This document shows, in pieces, positions 52,953 to 63,243 of a stretch of DNA of 64,000 bases (position 1 is its first letter; each line of letters starts with the position of its first letter). Location: contig NZ_FNMZ01000004.1 of the NCBI RefSeq assembly GCF_900106695.1, forward strand, positions 124,001 through 188,000, given 5' to 3'. The position numbers and the translations under genes are program-made. Under the pieces are notes generated by a model that did no database searches, was not told the origin of the DNA, and saw nothing but the letters and a program-made list of their open reading frames with translations. The stretch comes from Albimonas donghaensis (GTDB lineage Bacteria > Pseudomonadota > Alphaproteobacteria > Rhodobacterales > Rhodobacteraceae).

Positions 52953-53120
52953 GGCGCGTCCCGCGCCAAACCCGCCCGGCGCGTCCCGCGCCAAACCCGC
53001 CCGGCGCGTCCCGCGCCAAATCCGTCCGGCGCGTTCCGCGCCAAACCCGCCCGGCGCGCATCCTGCGCCAGCCCCTTCCGGCGCCCCCGCGCCGCCCCGT
53101 CCCGGCGCGCGACCCGCGCC
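52953..53120. repeat. Seven-copy 25-bp array of small dyads
   Basis: Units begin at 52953, 52978, 53003, 53028, 53053, 53080 and 53104 (periods 25, 25, 25, 25, 27, 24). Each contains a short inverted repeat, best as GGCGCG-TCC-CGCGCC, and CAAA follows in the first four. The array ends 85 bp before the binding-protein start codon, so it lies in its promoter or leader. Confidence 0.85.
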
Positions 53121-53205
53121 CGGACGGCGCCCATACCCGGCCCGGAGGCCCGGCGCGCCCCGCTCGGGCCGCCCCACGCCTCCGCCGCCCGACACGGAGT
53201 GAGAC

Positions 53206-53988
53206 ATGCGATCCATCCTCGCCCTCGGCCTGGCGGCCGCCCTGGCGCTCGGCGCCGCGGCCGGCGCCCAGGCCCAGTCCGCCCTCGGCGAAATCCTCAA
53301 CGGCGGCGTGCTCAAGGTCGGCACCACCGGCGACTGGAACCCGATGAGCGTGCGCGACCCAGCCTCGAATTCCTACAAGGGCTACGACATCGACGTGATG
53401 GAGGCGCTGGCCGCCGATCTCGACGTCGAACTGGAATTCGTGCCCACCGACTGGAAGACCCTGGTCAACGGCGTGGTGGCCAAGAAATACCACATGACCG
53501 GCTCGGCCTCGATCAGCCCGGCGCGCATGAAGGTGGCGGGCTATTCGGACAGCTACCTCACCGTGGTGATCCTGCCCTTCACCACCAACGAAAAGCTGGA
53601 GCGGTTCAAGGACTGGGACGACATCGACCAGTCCGACGTGATCGTGGCCACCACGCTGGGCACCACCTTCGAGAAATACGTGAAGGAATGGTTCCCCAAC
53701 GCCCGCATCAACGTGGTCGAGGCCCCGGCCCGCGGCTATCAGGAAGTGATCGCGGGGCGCGCCGACGTGTTCGTGACCTCGAATATCGAGGGCGCGACGC
53801 TGATCGAGAAGTTCCCCAACATCGCCCGCGTGCAGGTGAGCACGGCCCGCTCGCCCTCGCCCATCGCGATGCTGCTGCCCCAGGACGACCAGGTCTGGAT
53901 CAACTACGTCAACAACTGGATCAAGGTGAAGAAGCTGGACGGGTTCTTCCAGAAGACCGCCGTGAAATGGGGCCTCGCCGCCGAGTAA
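53206..53988 (+). CDS. Extracellular solute-binding protein family 3 (polar amino-acid type)
   Basis: 260 residues with a signal peptide (MRSILALGLAAALALGAAAGAQAQ, so periplasmic). The binding domain has VGTTGDWNPMS, YKGYDIDVMEALAADL, and a strongly altered but present ligand triad region (TGSASISPARMKVAGYS). PheC-like cyclohexadienyl dehydratases share this fold, so an enzyme is the alternative. It is probably the binding protein for the permease across the 901-bp gap, on the opposite strand. The ATG at 53206 is preceded by GGAG. Confidence 0.9.
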   Translation: MRSILALGLAAALALGAAAGAQAQSALGEILNGGVLKVGTTGDWNPMSVRDPASNSYKGYDIDVMEALAADLDVELEFVPTDWKTLVNGVVAKKYHMTGSASISPARMKVAGYSDSYLTVVILPFTTNEKLERFKDWDDIDQSDVIVATTLGTTFEKYVKEWFPNARINVVEAPARGYQEVIAGRADVFVTSNIEGATLIEKFPNIARVQVSTARSPSPIAMLLPQDDQVWINYVNNWIKVKKLDGFFQKTAVKWGLAAE

Positions 53989-54020
53989 GGCGCAGCCGCC
54001 CGCCTCCGCCCCGGCCGGGT

Positions 54021-54743
54021 TCAGCCCGGCCGGGCGCCCGCTCCTCCCGCCCCCGCGCCCGCCCCGGCCGCGCGCCGGGTGGCGGCGGAGATGGCGGAGA
54101 GCTGATCGGTCAGCCCCGCCCCCGCCCCCGGAAACGCCCCGTCCAGCGCCGCCGTGCCGATGGTGAACCCCGCGGCGCCCGAGGCCGCGGCGGCCTCGAT
54201 CCGGCCCGGATCGGCGATCGACCCCGCCATGATCACCGGCTTGGGCGTGGCCCGGCACACCGCGCGCATCAGCGCCGGCACGTCCCCCGCATGGCGATAG
54301 GCCAGCAGGTCGAGCCCGTGGACGTCGTCCCGCTCCGCCAGCCGGGCGGCGGAGGCGGCGATCTCCTCCACCCCGCCCTCCAGCACGCTGGGATGCCCGG
54401 TGATCCGCCCCGGAAACGGCGAATAGCGGATCCCGGCCGAGGCCAGCACCGGCGCCACCAGTTCCGCCCGCGTGCCGCCCAGCAGGTGATCCACCCCGAT
54501 GGCGGCGGCGACGGAGGCCGACCGCAGTTCGGTCTCCGCATCCAGCGACACGACCTCCAGATAGGTCGTCGCCCCGCCGGCGCGCAGGCGGGCGTTGAGC
54601 AGGGCGAGCTCGCGTTCCGGCAGGCCCACGTCCTTGAACCCGATATGGCGCAGGCCGAGCGCCAGCGCCGTCTCGGCATGGGCCATGGCGTCCGGCACGG
54701 TGCGGTCGTTGCGGGTCAGCATGAAGATGAAATCGAAACTCAT
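54021..54743 (-). CDS. Uncharacterised TIM-barrel protein
   Basis: 240 residues. The sequence MSFDFIFMLTRNDRTVPDA ... HIGFKDVGL, YLEVVSLD, DHLLGGTRAE, FPGRITGHPSVLEG, LLAYRHAGD, PVIMAGSIADPGRI and GFTIGTAALDGAFP gives regular beta-alpha units ending in a phosphate-type loop. It looks like a small (beta-alpha)8 barrel related to HisA/TrpF/NanE-like proteins. The family is widespread and conserved but has no assigned reaction known to me. The C-terminal tail is Ala/Gly repeat. It converges on the binding-protein gene, 32 bp away. Confidence 0.75.
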   Translation of the reverse strand: MSFDFIFMLTRNDRTVPDAMAHAETALALGLRHIGFKDVGLPERELALLNARLRAGGATTYLEVVSLDAETELRSASVAAAIGVDHLLGGTRAELVAPVLASAGIRYSPFPGRITGHPSVLEGGVEEIAASAARLAERDDVHGLDLLAYRHAGDVPALMRAVCRATPKPVIMAGSIADPGRIEAAAASGAAGFTIGTAALDGAFPGAGAGLTDQLSAISAATRRAAGAGAGAGGAGARPG

Positions 54744-54770
54744 CGGCGGCGCTCCCTGTGCGGCGCGGGC

Positions 54771-54854
54771 GGGCGGACTGGGCCGGGCGGGCTGGGGCGG
54801 GCGGGCTGGGACGGGCGGGCTGGGGCGGACGGAATGGGCCGGGCGGACTCGGGC
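54771..54854. repeat. Six-copy 14-bp tandem array
   Basis: Six units of the type GGGCGGGCTGGGGC begin at 54771, 54785, 54799, 54813, 54827 and 54841, exactly 14 bp apart. It starts 27 bp upstream of the TIM-barrel start codon (minus strand). The fifth and sixth units carry point changes. Confidence 0.88.
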
Positions 54855-55100
54855 GCGCGCCCAGCATCGGCCCTGCGCGCGCGATTGAAAAGCGCCGAGA
54901 CGCCGCCCGGATCGAACCGCCCCCTCCCATGCGGACCCGTCCCAATTCGGCACTGACGGTTGAAGGGCGCGCCGCGCGGGCTAGCCTTCTTCCCGACTCC
55001 ATCGGCCCCGCCGCGCCCTTTCCCGGCGCCCCCCGGCCCCTCGCACGATCCTCCGCAGGCCGCGCCCGCATGACCGGCGCGCCGCATGAAAGGAATTGCC

Positions 55101-56087
55101 ATGACCGCCCGCGCCTTCCGCCCGCCCCCCGCCCCCGACAACCGCGAGGGCGCCCCCCGCCGCGTGGGGGTGGAGCTGGAATTCGCCGGCATCGCCCCGG
55201 CCGACGCCGCCCGCGCCGTGGCCGCCGTTCTGGACGCGACCCCGCGTGAGACCGGCCCCGGCGCCTGGGAGGTCGACGGCCCCGGCGGGACCTGGGAGAT
55301 CTATCGCGACAGCGCCCTGCGCAAGACCGAGCGGGGGCGGATGCTGGTGGACCTCGCCGCCTCGGTGATCCCGGTGGAGGCGGTGGCCCCGCCGCTGCCG
55401 CTCGCGGAACTGCCGCGGGTGGAGGCCGCGGCGACGGCGCTGCGCGAGGCCGGCGCCTCGGGCACCCATGACGGCGCCCTGCTGGGGCTGGGGATGCATC
55501 TGAACGTCGAGGCGCGGTCCACCGAGGCCCGCGACCTGGTGCCGGTGCTGCGCGCCTACGCGCTGATCGAGGACAGCCTGCGCGCCGCCGATCCGATCGA
55601 CCTGGCCCGCCGCGCCCTGCCCTTCGTGGACCCGTTCCCCTCGGCCTTCGCGACGGCGGCGGCGGCGGGCGCGGACTGGGATTTCACCGCCATGGCGGAC
55701 GCGTATCTGGACCACAACCCGACCCGCAACCGGGGGCTGGACGTGCTGCCGATCCTCAAGCTCGTGGACGCGGCGCGGGTGGAGGCGGCGCTCGGCTCCG
55801 AGATCAAGATCGGCGCCCGCCCGGCCTGGCATTACCGCCTGCCAGACTGCCGCATCGACGAACCCGACTGGTCCGTCGCCCGCGAATGGGGCCGCTGGCT
55901 GCTGGTCGAGGAGGTCGCGGACCGCCCTGAATTGCTGGAGGCGCTGGCCGCGGCGCGGCTCGAATTCGACGATCAGCTGCTGGCCCTGCCCGGCGAATGG
56001 CGCAAGCGGTCCGACGCGATCCTGGAGGATGCGGGCCTGTCTCCCTCCGCCCGCATGGCCGAGGGGTCGCCGGAGGAAGCGGCATGA
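55101..56087 (+). CDS. Amidoligase-family protein
   Basis: 328 residues of the COOH-NH2 ligase (amidoligase_2, glutamine-synthetase-like) family. The acidic metal/ATP motif is RVGVELEFAGI (about 23-33), with GPGAWEVDGPGGTWEIYRDSAL, GMHLNVEARS, and the late DAYLDHNPTRNRGLDVLPIL. Such enzymes make amide bonds between carboxylates and amines using ATP. It overlaps the following amidotransferase by 4 bp (ATGA), a recurrent pairing in the literature on these ligases, thought to make modified peptides or small metabolites. GGAATT precedes the ATG at 55101; 55086 is another ATG. Substrates unknown. Confidence 0.88.
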   Translation: MTARAFRPPPAPDNREGAPRRVGVELEFAGIAPADAARAVAAVLDATPRETGPGAWEVDGPGGTWEIYRDSALRKTERGRMLVDLAASVIPVEAVAPPLPLAELPRVEAAATALREAGASGTHDGALLGLGMHLNVEARSTEARDLVPVLRAYALIEDSLRAADPIDLARRALPFVDPFPSAFATAAAAGADWDFTAMADAYLDHNPTRNRGLDVLPILKLVDAARVEAALGSEIKIGARPAWHYRLPDCRIDEPDWSVAREWGRWLLVEEVADRPELLEALAAARLEFDDQLLALPGEWRKRSDAILEDAGLSPSARMAEGSPEEAA

Positions 56088-56857
56088 GGGGGGCGTCGCT
56101 GGGGCGGATCGCCCAGGGGCTCTGGGCGGCGCTGATCGGTCCGGACGATCGGCCGGTGATCGGGGTCACCTGCTCGCGCCGCTCGGGCTGGCGGATCTTT
56201 CCGCTGATGCGCCTGTCGGTGGCGGCGGCGGGCGGCAGGGCGCTGCGCTGGGACGAGGCGCAGGACGTGGATCTCGACGCCGTGGACGGCGTGGTGATCG
56301 GGGGCGGGGACGACATCTCGGCCGAGCTTTACGGCGGAGAGCTCATCGCGACCTCCCGCGTGGACCCGGAGCGCGACCGGATGGAGCTGGCGGTGATCCG
56401 CGGCGCGCTGGAGCGCGGGCTGCCGATGCTGGGGATCTGCCGGGGGTCGCAGATGCTCAACATCGCGCTGGGCGGGAACCTGGACCAGGACGCCTATGCG
56501 ACCTACGGAAGCTCGGACCCCACCCGCACCATCCTGCCCCGCAAGACCGTGCAGGTCGCGGCGGACAGCCGGCTGGCGGCCCTGGCGGGGTCCGAGCCGA
56601 TGGTGGTGAATTCGTTGCATTCGCAGGCCGTGGACCGGCTGGGTGAGGGGCTGCGGGCGGTGGCGCATGATCCGTCGGGCATGATCCAGGCGGTGGAGCG
56701 GGACCGCGAGCCCTTCGCGCTGGGCGTGCAGTGGCATCCCGAGCATCTGGTCTACGCCCGCCGCCAGCGCCGCCTTTTCCGCGGGCTGGTCCGCGCGGCG
56801 GCCGCCGGCAAGGCGCGGCGGCCGCATCTGGAAGCGGTGGACGCGATCGAGGCCTGA
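56084..56857 (+). CDS. Class I glutamine amidotransferase-like peptidase (C26)
   Basis: 257 residues. The nucleophile is in LGICRGSQMLNIALGG (Cys119), the histidine-glutamate in VQWHPEHL (His218), and the region VVIGGGDDIS and NSLHSQAV match gamma-glutamyl-GABA hydrolase-type (PuuD) proteins. It hydrolyses gamma-glutamyl bonds or supplies ammonia. The 4-bp overlap with the amidoligase suggests either editing or nitrogen supply for the same product. A strong bidirectional terminator follows. Confidence 0.9.
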   Translation: MRGASLGRIAQGLWAALIGPDDRPVIGVTCSRRSGWRIFPLMRLSVAAAGGRALRWDEAQDVDLDAVDGVVIGGGDDISAELYGGELIATSRVDPERDRMELAVIRGALERGLPMLGICRGSQMLNIALGGNLDQDAYATYGSSDPTRTILPRKTVQVAADSRLAALAGSEPMVVNSLHSQAVDRLGEGLRAVAHDPSGMIQAVERDREPFALGVQWHPEHLVYARRQRRLFRGLVRAAAAGKARRPHLEAVDAIEA

Positions 56858-56984
56858 GGCGCGCGAAAGGCGGCCGTGCGGGCGGCGGCGGCGGGGGCGG
56901 CGGGTTCGCACCCGCCCTACGCGGAGGGGACCGAGGCGCGAAGCGCCGCAAGGGCGCCGCAGCCGGCCATACCGAAAGAACGAA

Positions 56985-57015
56985 CGCGCCGGCCGGGGCG
57001 GACCCGGCCGGCGCG
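56985..57015. terminator. Bidirectional terminator between convergent genes
   Basis: CGCGCCGGCCGGG (56985-56997) and CCCGGCCGGCGCG (57003-57015) are perfect 13-bp arms around a 5-nt loop, between the amidotransferase (+) and the nitronate monooxygenase-like gene (-). Confidence 0.7.
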
Positions 57016-57142
57016 CGGCGTTGCGGACAGAGGAGGCGCCGGCGGCCTGCAGGAAGGTCCAGGCCACGCAGCCTGTCCGCCACCACGGCCGCGCTCCAGG
57101 GAGGAGAACGCGGCCGATCCCTCAGCAGAGCGTATGGCTTCC

Positions 57143-59841
<2,699 letters not shown>

Positions 59842-59842
59842 G

Positions 59843-61093
59843 TCAGTGGGCCTTGACGTAATGGGCCATGTTGGCGCCGATGCGGCCCTTGGCCTTGCCC
59901 AGCTCATCGCGGGCGATGACCATGAGATGCACCTCGTCCGGCCCGTCGATGAAGCGCAGGGCGCGGCCCCAGGTCCACAGATAGGACAGCGGCGTGTCGG
60001 GCGTGATGCCCGCGGCGCCGAAGACCTGCATCGCCCGGTCGGTGATCGAGGTCTGAAGCCGCGCCGCCACCACCTTGATGGCCGACACGTCCACCCGCGC
60101 CGCCTTCGGCCCGTCCTTGTCCATCTTCCACGCGGCGCGCAGCATCAGCAGGCGGGCCTGGTCGATGTCGAAGCGGGCCTCGGCGATCCAGTCCTGGATA
60201 TTGGCGCGCTCGGCCAGGGCCTTGCCGAAGGTCTTCCGCTCCAGCGCCCGCTCGCACATCAGCTCCAGCGCCAGTTCGCACTGGCCGATGGTGCGCATGC
60301 AGTGATGGATGCGCCCCGGCCCCAGCCGCGCCTGCGCCAGCATGAAGCCGTCGCCCTCGGAGCCCAGCATGGCGTCCACCGGCACACGGACGTTTTCGTA
60401 GAGCACCTCGGAATGCCCCTCGGGGGCGTGGTGGTGCATGATGGCGACGTCGCGCACGATCTTCACGCCGGGCGTGTCCATCGGCACCAGGATGAAGCTG
60501 TGCTTCTTGTGGCGGTCGGCCTCGGGGCTCGGGTCCGACACGCCGAAGACGATCGCCAGCTTGGCGTTCGGGTGCATCGCGCCGGTGGAGAACCACTTGC
60601 GCCCGTTGATGACGTATTCGTCGCCCTCGCGGATGATGGTCGTCGACAGGTTGGTGAGGTCGGACGAGGCCGCGTCCGGCTCGGTCAGCCCGACGATGGA
60701 GCGGATCTCGCCCATCATCAGCGGCTTGAGCCAGCGCTCCTTCTGCGCGGGCGTGCCGAAGCGGTGCAGGATCTCCATGTTGCCGGTGTCGGGGGCCGAG
60801 CAGTTGAAGATCTCGGAGGCCCAGGGCACGCGGCCCATGATCTCGGCCAGCGGGGCGTATTCGAGGTTGGTCAGGCGGGTGCCCGGCTCATCGTCGCCCA
60901 GGCCCGGCATGAACATGTTCCACAGGCCGGCCTCGAAGGCCTTGGCCTTCAGCGGCTCGATCACCTCCAGCGGGTAGGTCCCGGCGGCGGCGAGTTCGTG
61001 GAACTTCTGGTTGGCCGGCAGGATGTGGGACTGCATGAAGTCCTCGAGCCGGTCCATCAGGCCCAGGGTCTTGGCGGAATATTCGAAATCCAT
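59843..61093 (-). CDS. Acyl-CoA dehydrogenase (ACAD10/11-like)
   Basis: 416-residue FAD enzyme with helical N-domain, beta-domain (VGLTEPDAASSDLTNLSTT, INGRKWFSTGA) and C-domain (AGITPDTPLSYLWTWGRALRFIDGPDEVHLMVIA, read in pieces). The glutamate in GPDEVH is the usual catalytic-base position. Long-range sequence features (MHHHAPEGHSEVLYENVRVP, RIHHCMRTIG) match the ACAD10/11 branch. It starts 24 bp after the APH-type kinase stop. In the LvaC and ACAD11 systems the pair converts 4-hydroxyacyl-CoA through a phosphorylated intermediate to an enoyl or 3-hydroxyacyl-CoA; that is the proposed role. Confidence 0.93.
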   Translation of the reverse strand: MDFEYSAKTLGLMDRLEDFMQSHILPANQKFHELAAAGTYPLEVIEPLKAKAFEAGLWNMFMPGLGDDEPGTRLTNLEYAPLAEIMGRVPWASEIFNCSAPDTGNMEILHRFGTPAQKERWLKPLMMGEIRSIVGLTEPDAASSDLTNLSTTIIREGDEYVINGRKWFSTGAMHPNAKLAIVFGVSDPSPEADRHKKHSFILVPMDTPGVKIVRDVAIMHHHAPEGHSEVLYENVRVPVDAMLGSEGDGFMLAQARLGPGRIHHCMRTIGQCELALELMCERALERKTFGKALAERANIQDWIAEARFDIDQARLLMLRAAWKMDKDGPKAARVDVSAIKVVAARLQTSITDRAMQVFGAAGITPDTPLSYLWTWGRALRFIDGPDEVHLMVIARDELGKAKGRIGANMAHYVKAH

Positions 61094-61117
61094 GTGCGGA
61101 CGGGTCCTTGTGCGGGG

Positions 61118-62167
61118 TCAGGCCGCGGTCCAGCCGGCGGAACCGGCGAGGATCGCGGCGGCCTTGGCGGCGGCGGGGGCGGAAAGCGCGCCGACCGCGG
61201 CGGCGTCCTCCCCCGCGGCCGAGCCGGCCTGGTGGCGCGCCGCGATCCCTTCGAAGATCACGGCGAAACGGAACAGCGCGAAGGCGCGGTGGAAGGGCGA
61301 GAGCGCGGTGTCGGAGCCGCCGGCGGCGGCGTAGGTCCGCGCGAAGCCGGCGAGGTCGGGAATGCCGAGACGGTCGAGGTCCAGCCCCTGCACGCCGCCG
61401 AGCTGGCCGGGCTCGAATTCCCAGAAACAGGCGGCATGGGCGAGATCGGCCAGCGGCTGGCCCAGCGTCGACAGCTCCCAGTCCAGCACGCCGAGCACGC
61501 GGGGCGCGTCCTTCGCCCAGATCACGTTGCCGATGCGGTAGTCGCCATGCACGATGGTGGGCGCGTCGTCGGCCGGCACGTTGGCCGCGAGCCAGGTCGA
61601 CAGCGCCTCGATATTGGCGTCTTCGCGGGTGCGGGCGGTGTTCCAGTTGCGGGTCCAGCGGGCGATCTGGCGGGCGAAGTAGTTCTCCGGGCGCCCGAAG
61701 CCCTCCAGCCCCGCCGCGGCCCAGTCCACCCCGTGCAGGCGGGCGAGCACGCGGGCGAGATCGGCGTAGCCTTCGGCCCGCTCGGCGGCGGACCAGCCGG
61801 GAAGCGCGCTGTCATGCTCGACCCGGCCGTCAAGACGCTCCATCAGGTAGAAGGCGGCGCCGATGACCTCGGGGTCCTCGACCAGCGCGATCATGCGCGG
61901 GGCCGGCACGCCGGAGCCGTCGAGCGCGGCCATCACCCGGTATTCCCGGTCCACCTGGTGGGCGGAGGGCAGCAGATCGCCGTTGGGCTTCTTGCGCAGC
62001 ACCAGCGCGCGGCCGCCATGGTCGACGAAATAGGTGGGGTTGGACTGGCCGCCGGAGATGCGGCGGATGCGGACCTCGCCGCCGCCCAGATACGCCGACA
62101 GGCGGGCGGGGTCGAAATCCACCGGCCCCTCGATCAGGCCTTCGGGGCCGGAAGTCGCTTCGCTCAT
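61118..62167 (-). CDS. APH-family phosphotransferase (ACAD10/11 kinase-domain-like)
   Basis: 349 residues of aminoglycoside-phosphotransferase fold. ATP-binding GGQSNPTYFVDHGGRALVLRKKP, catalytic loop VHGDYRIGNVIW with Asp/Asn, and metal motif VLDWELSTLG are complete. The closest family pattern (LRKKPNGDLLPSAHQVDREYRV) is the kinase domain of ACAD10/ACAD11 and LvaA, which phosphorylates a hydroxyacyl-CoA, not drugs. The ATG at 62167 is preferred; a GTG at 62203, overlapping the gntR stop as GTGA, would add 12 residues. Confidence 0.9.
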   Translation of the reverse strand: MSEATSGPEGLIEGPVDFDPARLSAYLGGGEVRIRRISGGQSNPTYFVDHGGRALVLRKKPNGDLLPSAHQVDREYRVMAALDGSGVPAPRMIALVEDPEVIGAAFYLMERLDGRVEHDSALPGWSAAERAEGYADLARVLARLHGVDWAAAGLEGFGRPENYFARQIARWTRNWNTARTREDANIEALSTWLAANVPADDAPTIVHGDYRIGNVIWAKDAPRVLGVLDWELSTLGQPLADLAHAACFWEFEPGQLGGVQGLDLDRLGIPDLAGFARTYAAAGGSDTALSPFHRAFALFRFAVIFEGIAARHQAGSAAGEDAAAVGALSAPAAAKAAAILAGSAGWTAA

Positions 62168-62199
62168 GCCTAGGGTCTCGCTCCTGTCCGGTCCTGCGC

Positions 62200-62994
62200 T
62201 CACGCTTTGGGTTCCGCGCCGGGGCGGGCGCCGCCGGGGACCAGCGGCGCGATGGGCACGTCCATGGGCAGGCCGGCCATCTCGTAGCCGCGGCGGAAGT
62301 CGCGGATATGCTTGCGCATCCAGTCGCCGGCGCGCGCGGGATCGCCGGCGCGGATCGCCTCGATCATGCCGGCATGGGCGTCGACCTGGCGGCCGGGGGC
62401 CTGCGGCAGGCGCGGCACCAGCGCCTCCATCCCCGAATAGAGCAGGAAGCCCACAGGCTCGCGGGCCAGCATCAGGGCGCGGTTCTTGCCCGCGGCGGCG
62501 ACGAGGCTGTGGAACTGGGTGTCGAGCGCCACGATCTCGCCGCGGGCGTCGGGGGCGCCGGCCTCGGCGGAGGCGGTGGCGGCCGTGAGGCGGGCGTGGT
62601 TGGCGTCGAGCCGGGCGATGTCCTCGGCGTCGGCGTTGCGCGCGGCGAGCTCGGCGGCCAGCGGCTCGGTGGCGATGGCCGTGGTCCAGAGTTCGTCGAA
62701 GGTCACTTCCAGCAGGCGCAGGGCGCGGGACGATCGGGTGGCGAGGTCGCGGGACCGCGGGATCGACACCACCAGCTTGCGGGGCGAGGCGCGGCGCACG
62801 AGACCCTCGGTCTCCAGCTTGCGGATGCCCTCTCGGATGGTGGAGCGGTTGACGCCGAAGAGCGAGGCCATCTCGACCTCGCCGGGGAGCTGTTCGCCGG
62901 GACGGAGGCGGCCGTCGAGGATGCGGGCCTCAAGCTCCGCCGAGACCATCTGGTAGGCGTGCGCCACCTGAAGCGGCTTGGCATCGAGCCCCAT
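62200..62994 (-). CDS. GntR-family (FadR-type) regulator
   Basis: 264 residues from the ATG at 62994 (MGLDAKPLQV), with AGGAAAAGG in front. In-frame ATGs at 63003 and 63111 would make it longer. HTH part: SAELEARILDGRLRPGEQLPGEVEMASLFGVNRSTIREGIRKLETEGLV (read in pieces); then an FCD-type helical domain with DTQFHSLV and HAGMIEAIRAGD. It is the likely local regulator of the kinase/dehydrogenase/ligase operon, with a CoA ester as effector. The region before it has a TTTGTCGGACAT-type stretch (63100-63111). Confidence 0.88.
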   Translation of the reverse strand: MGLDAKPLQVAHAYQMVSAELEARILDGRLRPGEQLPGEVEMASLFGVNRSTIREGIRKLETEGLVRRASPRKLVVSIPRSRDLATRSSRALRLLEVTFDELWTTAIATEPLAAELAARNADAEDIARLDANHARLTAATASAEAGAPDARGEIVALDTQFHSLVAAAGKNRALMLAREPVGFLLYSGMEALVPRLPQAPGRQVDAHAGMIEAIRAGDPARAGDWMRKHIRDFRRGYEMAGLPMDVPIAPLVPGGARPGAEPKA

Positions 62995-63243
62995 GGCGGC
63001 CATCCTTTTCCTGCCCGCGAGCCGTCGCGCGCCCTGGATCGGCGGGTCGAGCGCGGGGACCACGGCGCCGGCGCGCGTGGATGCGCGCGGCTCTGTATGT
63101 TTGTCGGACATTACTAAGGGAGGAAGCGAAGTCAACCGCTTGCAGGCGCGCCGCCGACGGTCGCGCGGGCCGCGCCGGGGCGCCGCGGCGCGCGGGAACC
63201 GGGGGCGCGGGCGGCGAGGGGCGCCCGGTCCGGCGGCATGGCC

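Larger units (their letters stand above)
52305..53205. other. Long repeat-rich intergenic region between permease and binding protein
   Basis: 901 bp with no credible gene. It holds the two arrays listed separately (52411-52470 and 52953-53120). Between them, 52825-52895 is less GC-rich and contains TTGAGA (52861-52866) followed by GCTATC, a weak promoter candidate for the binding-protein gene. Confidence 0.5.
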
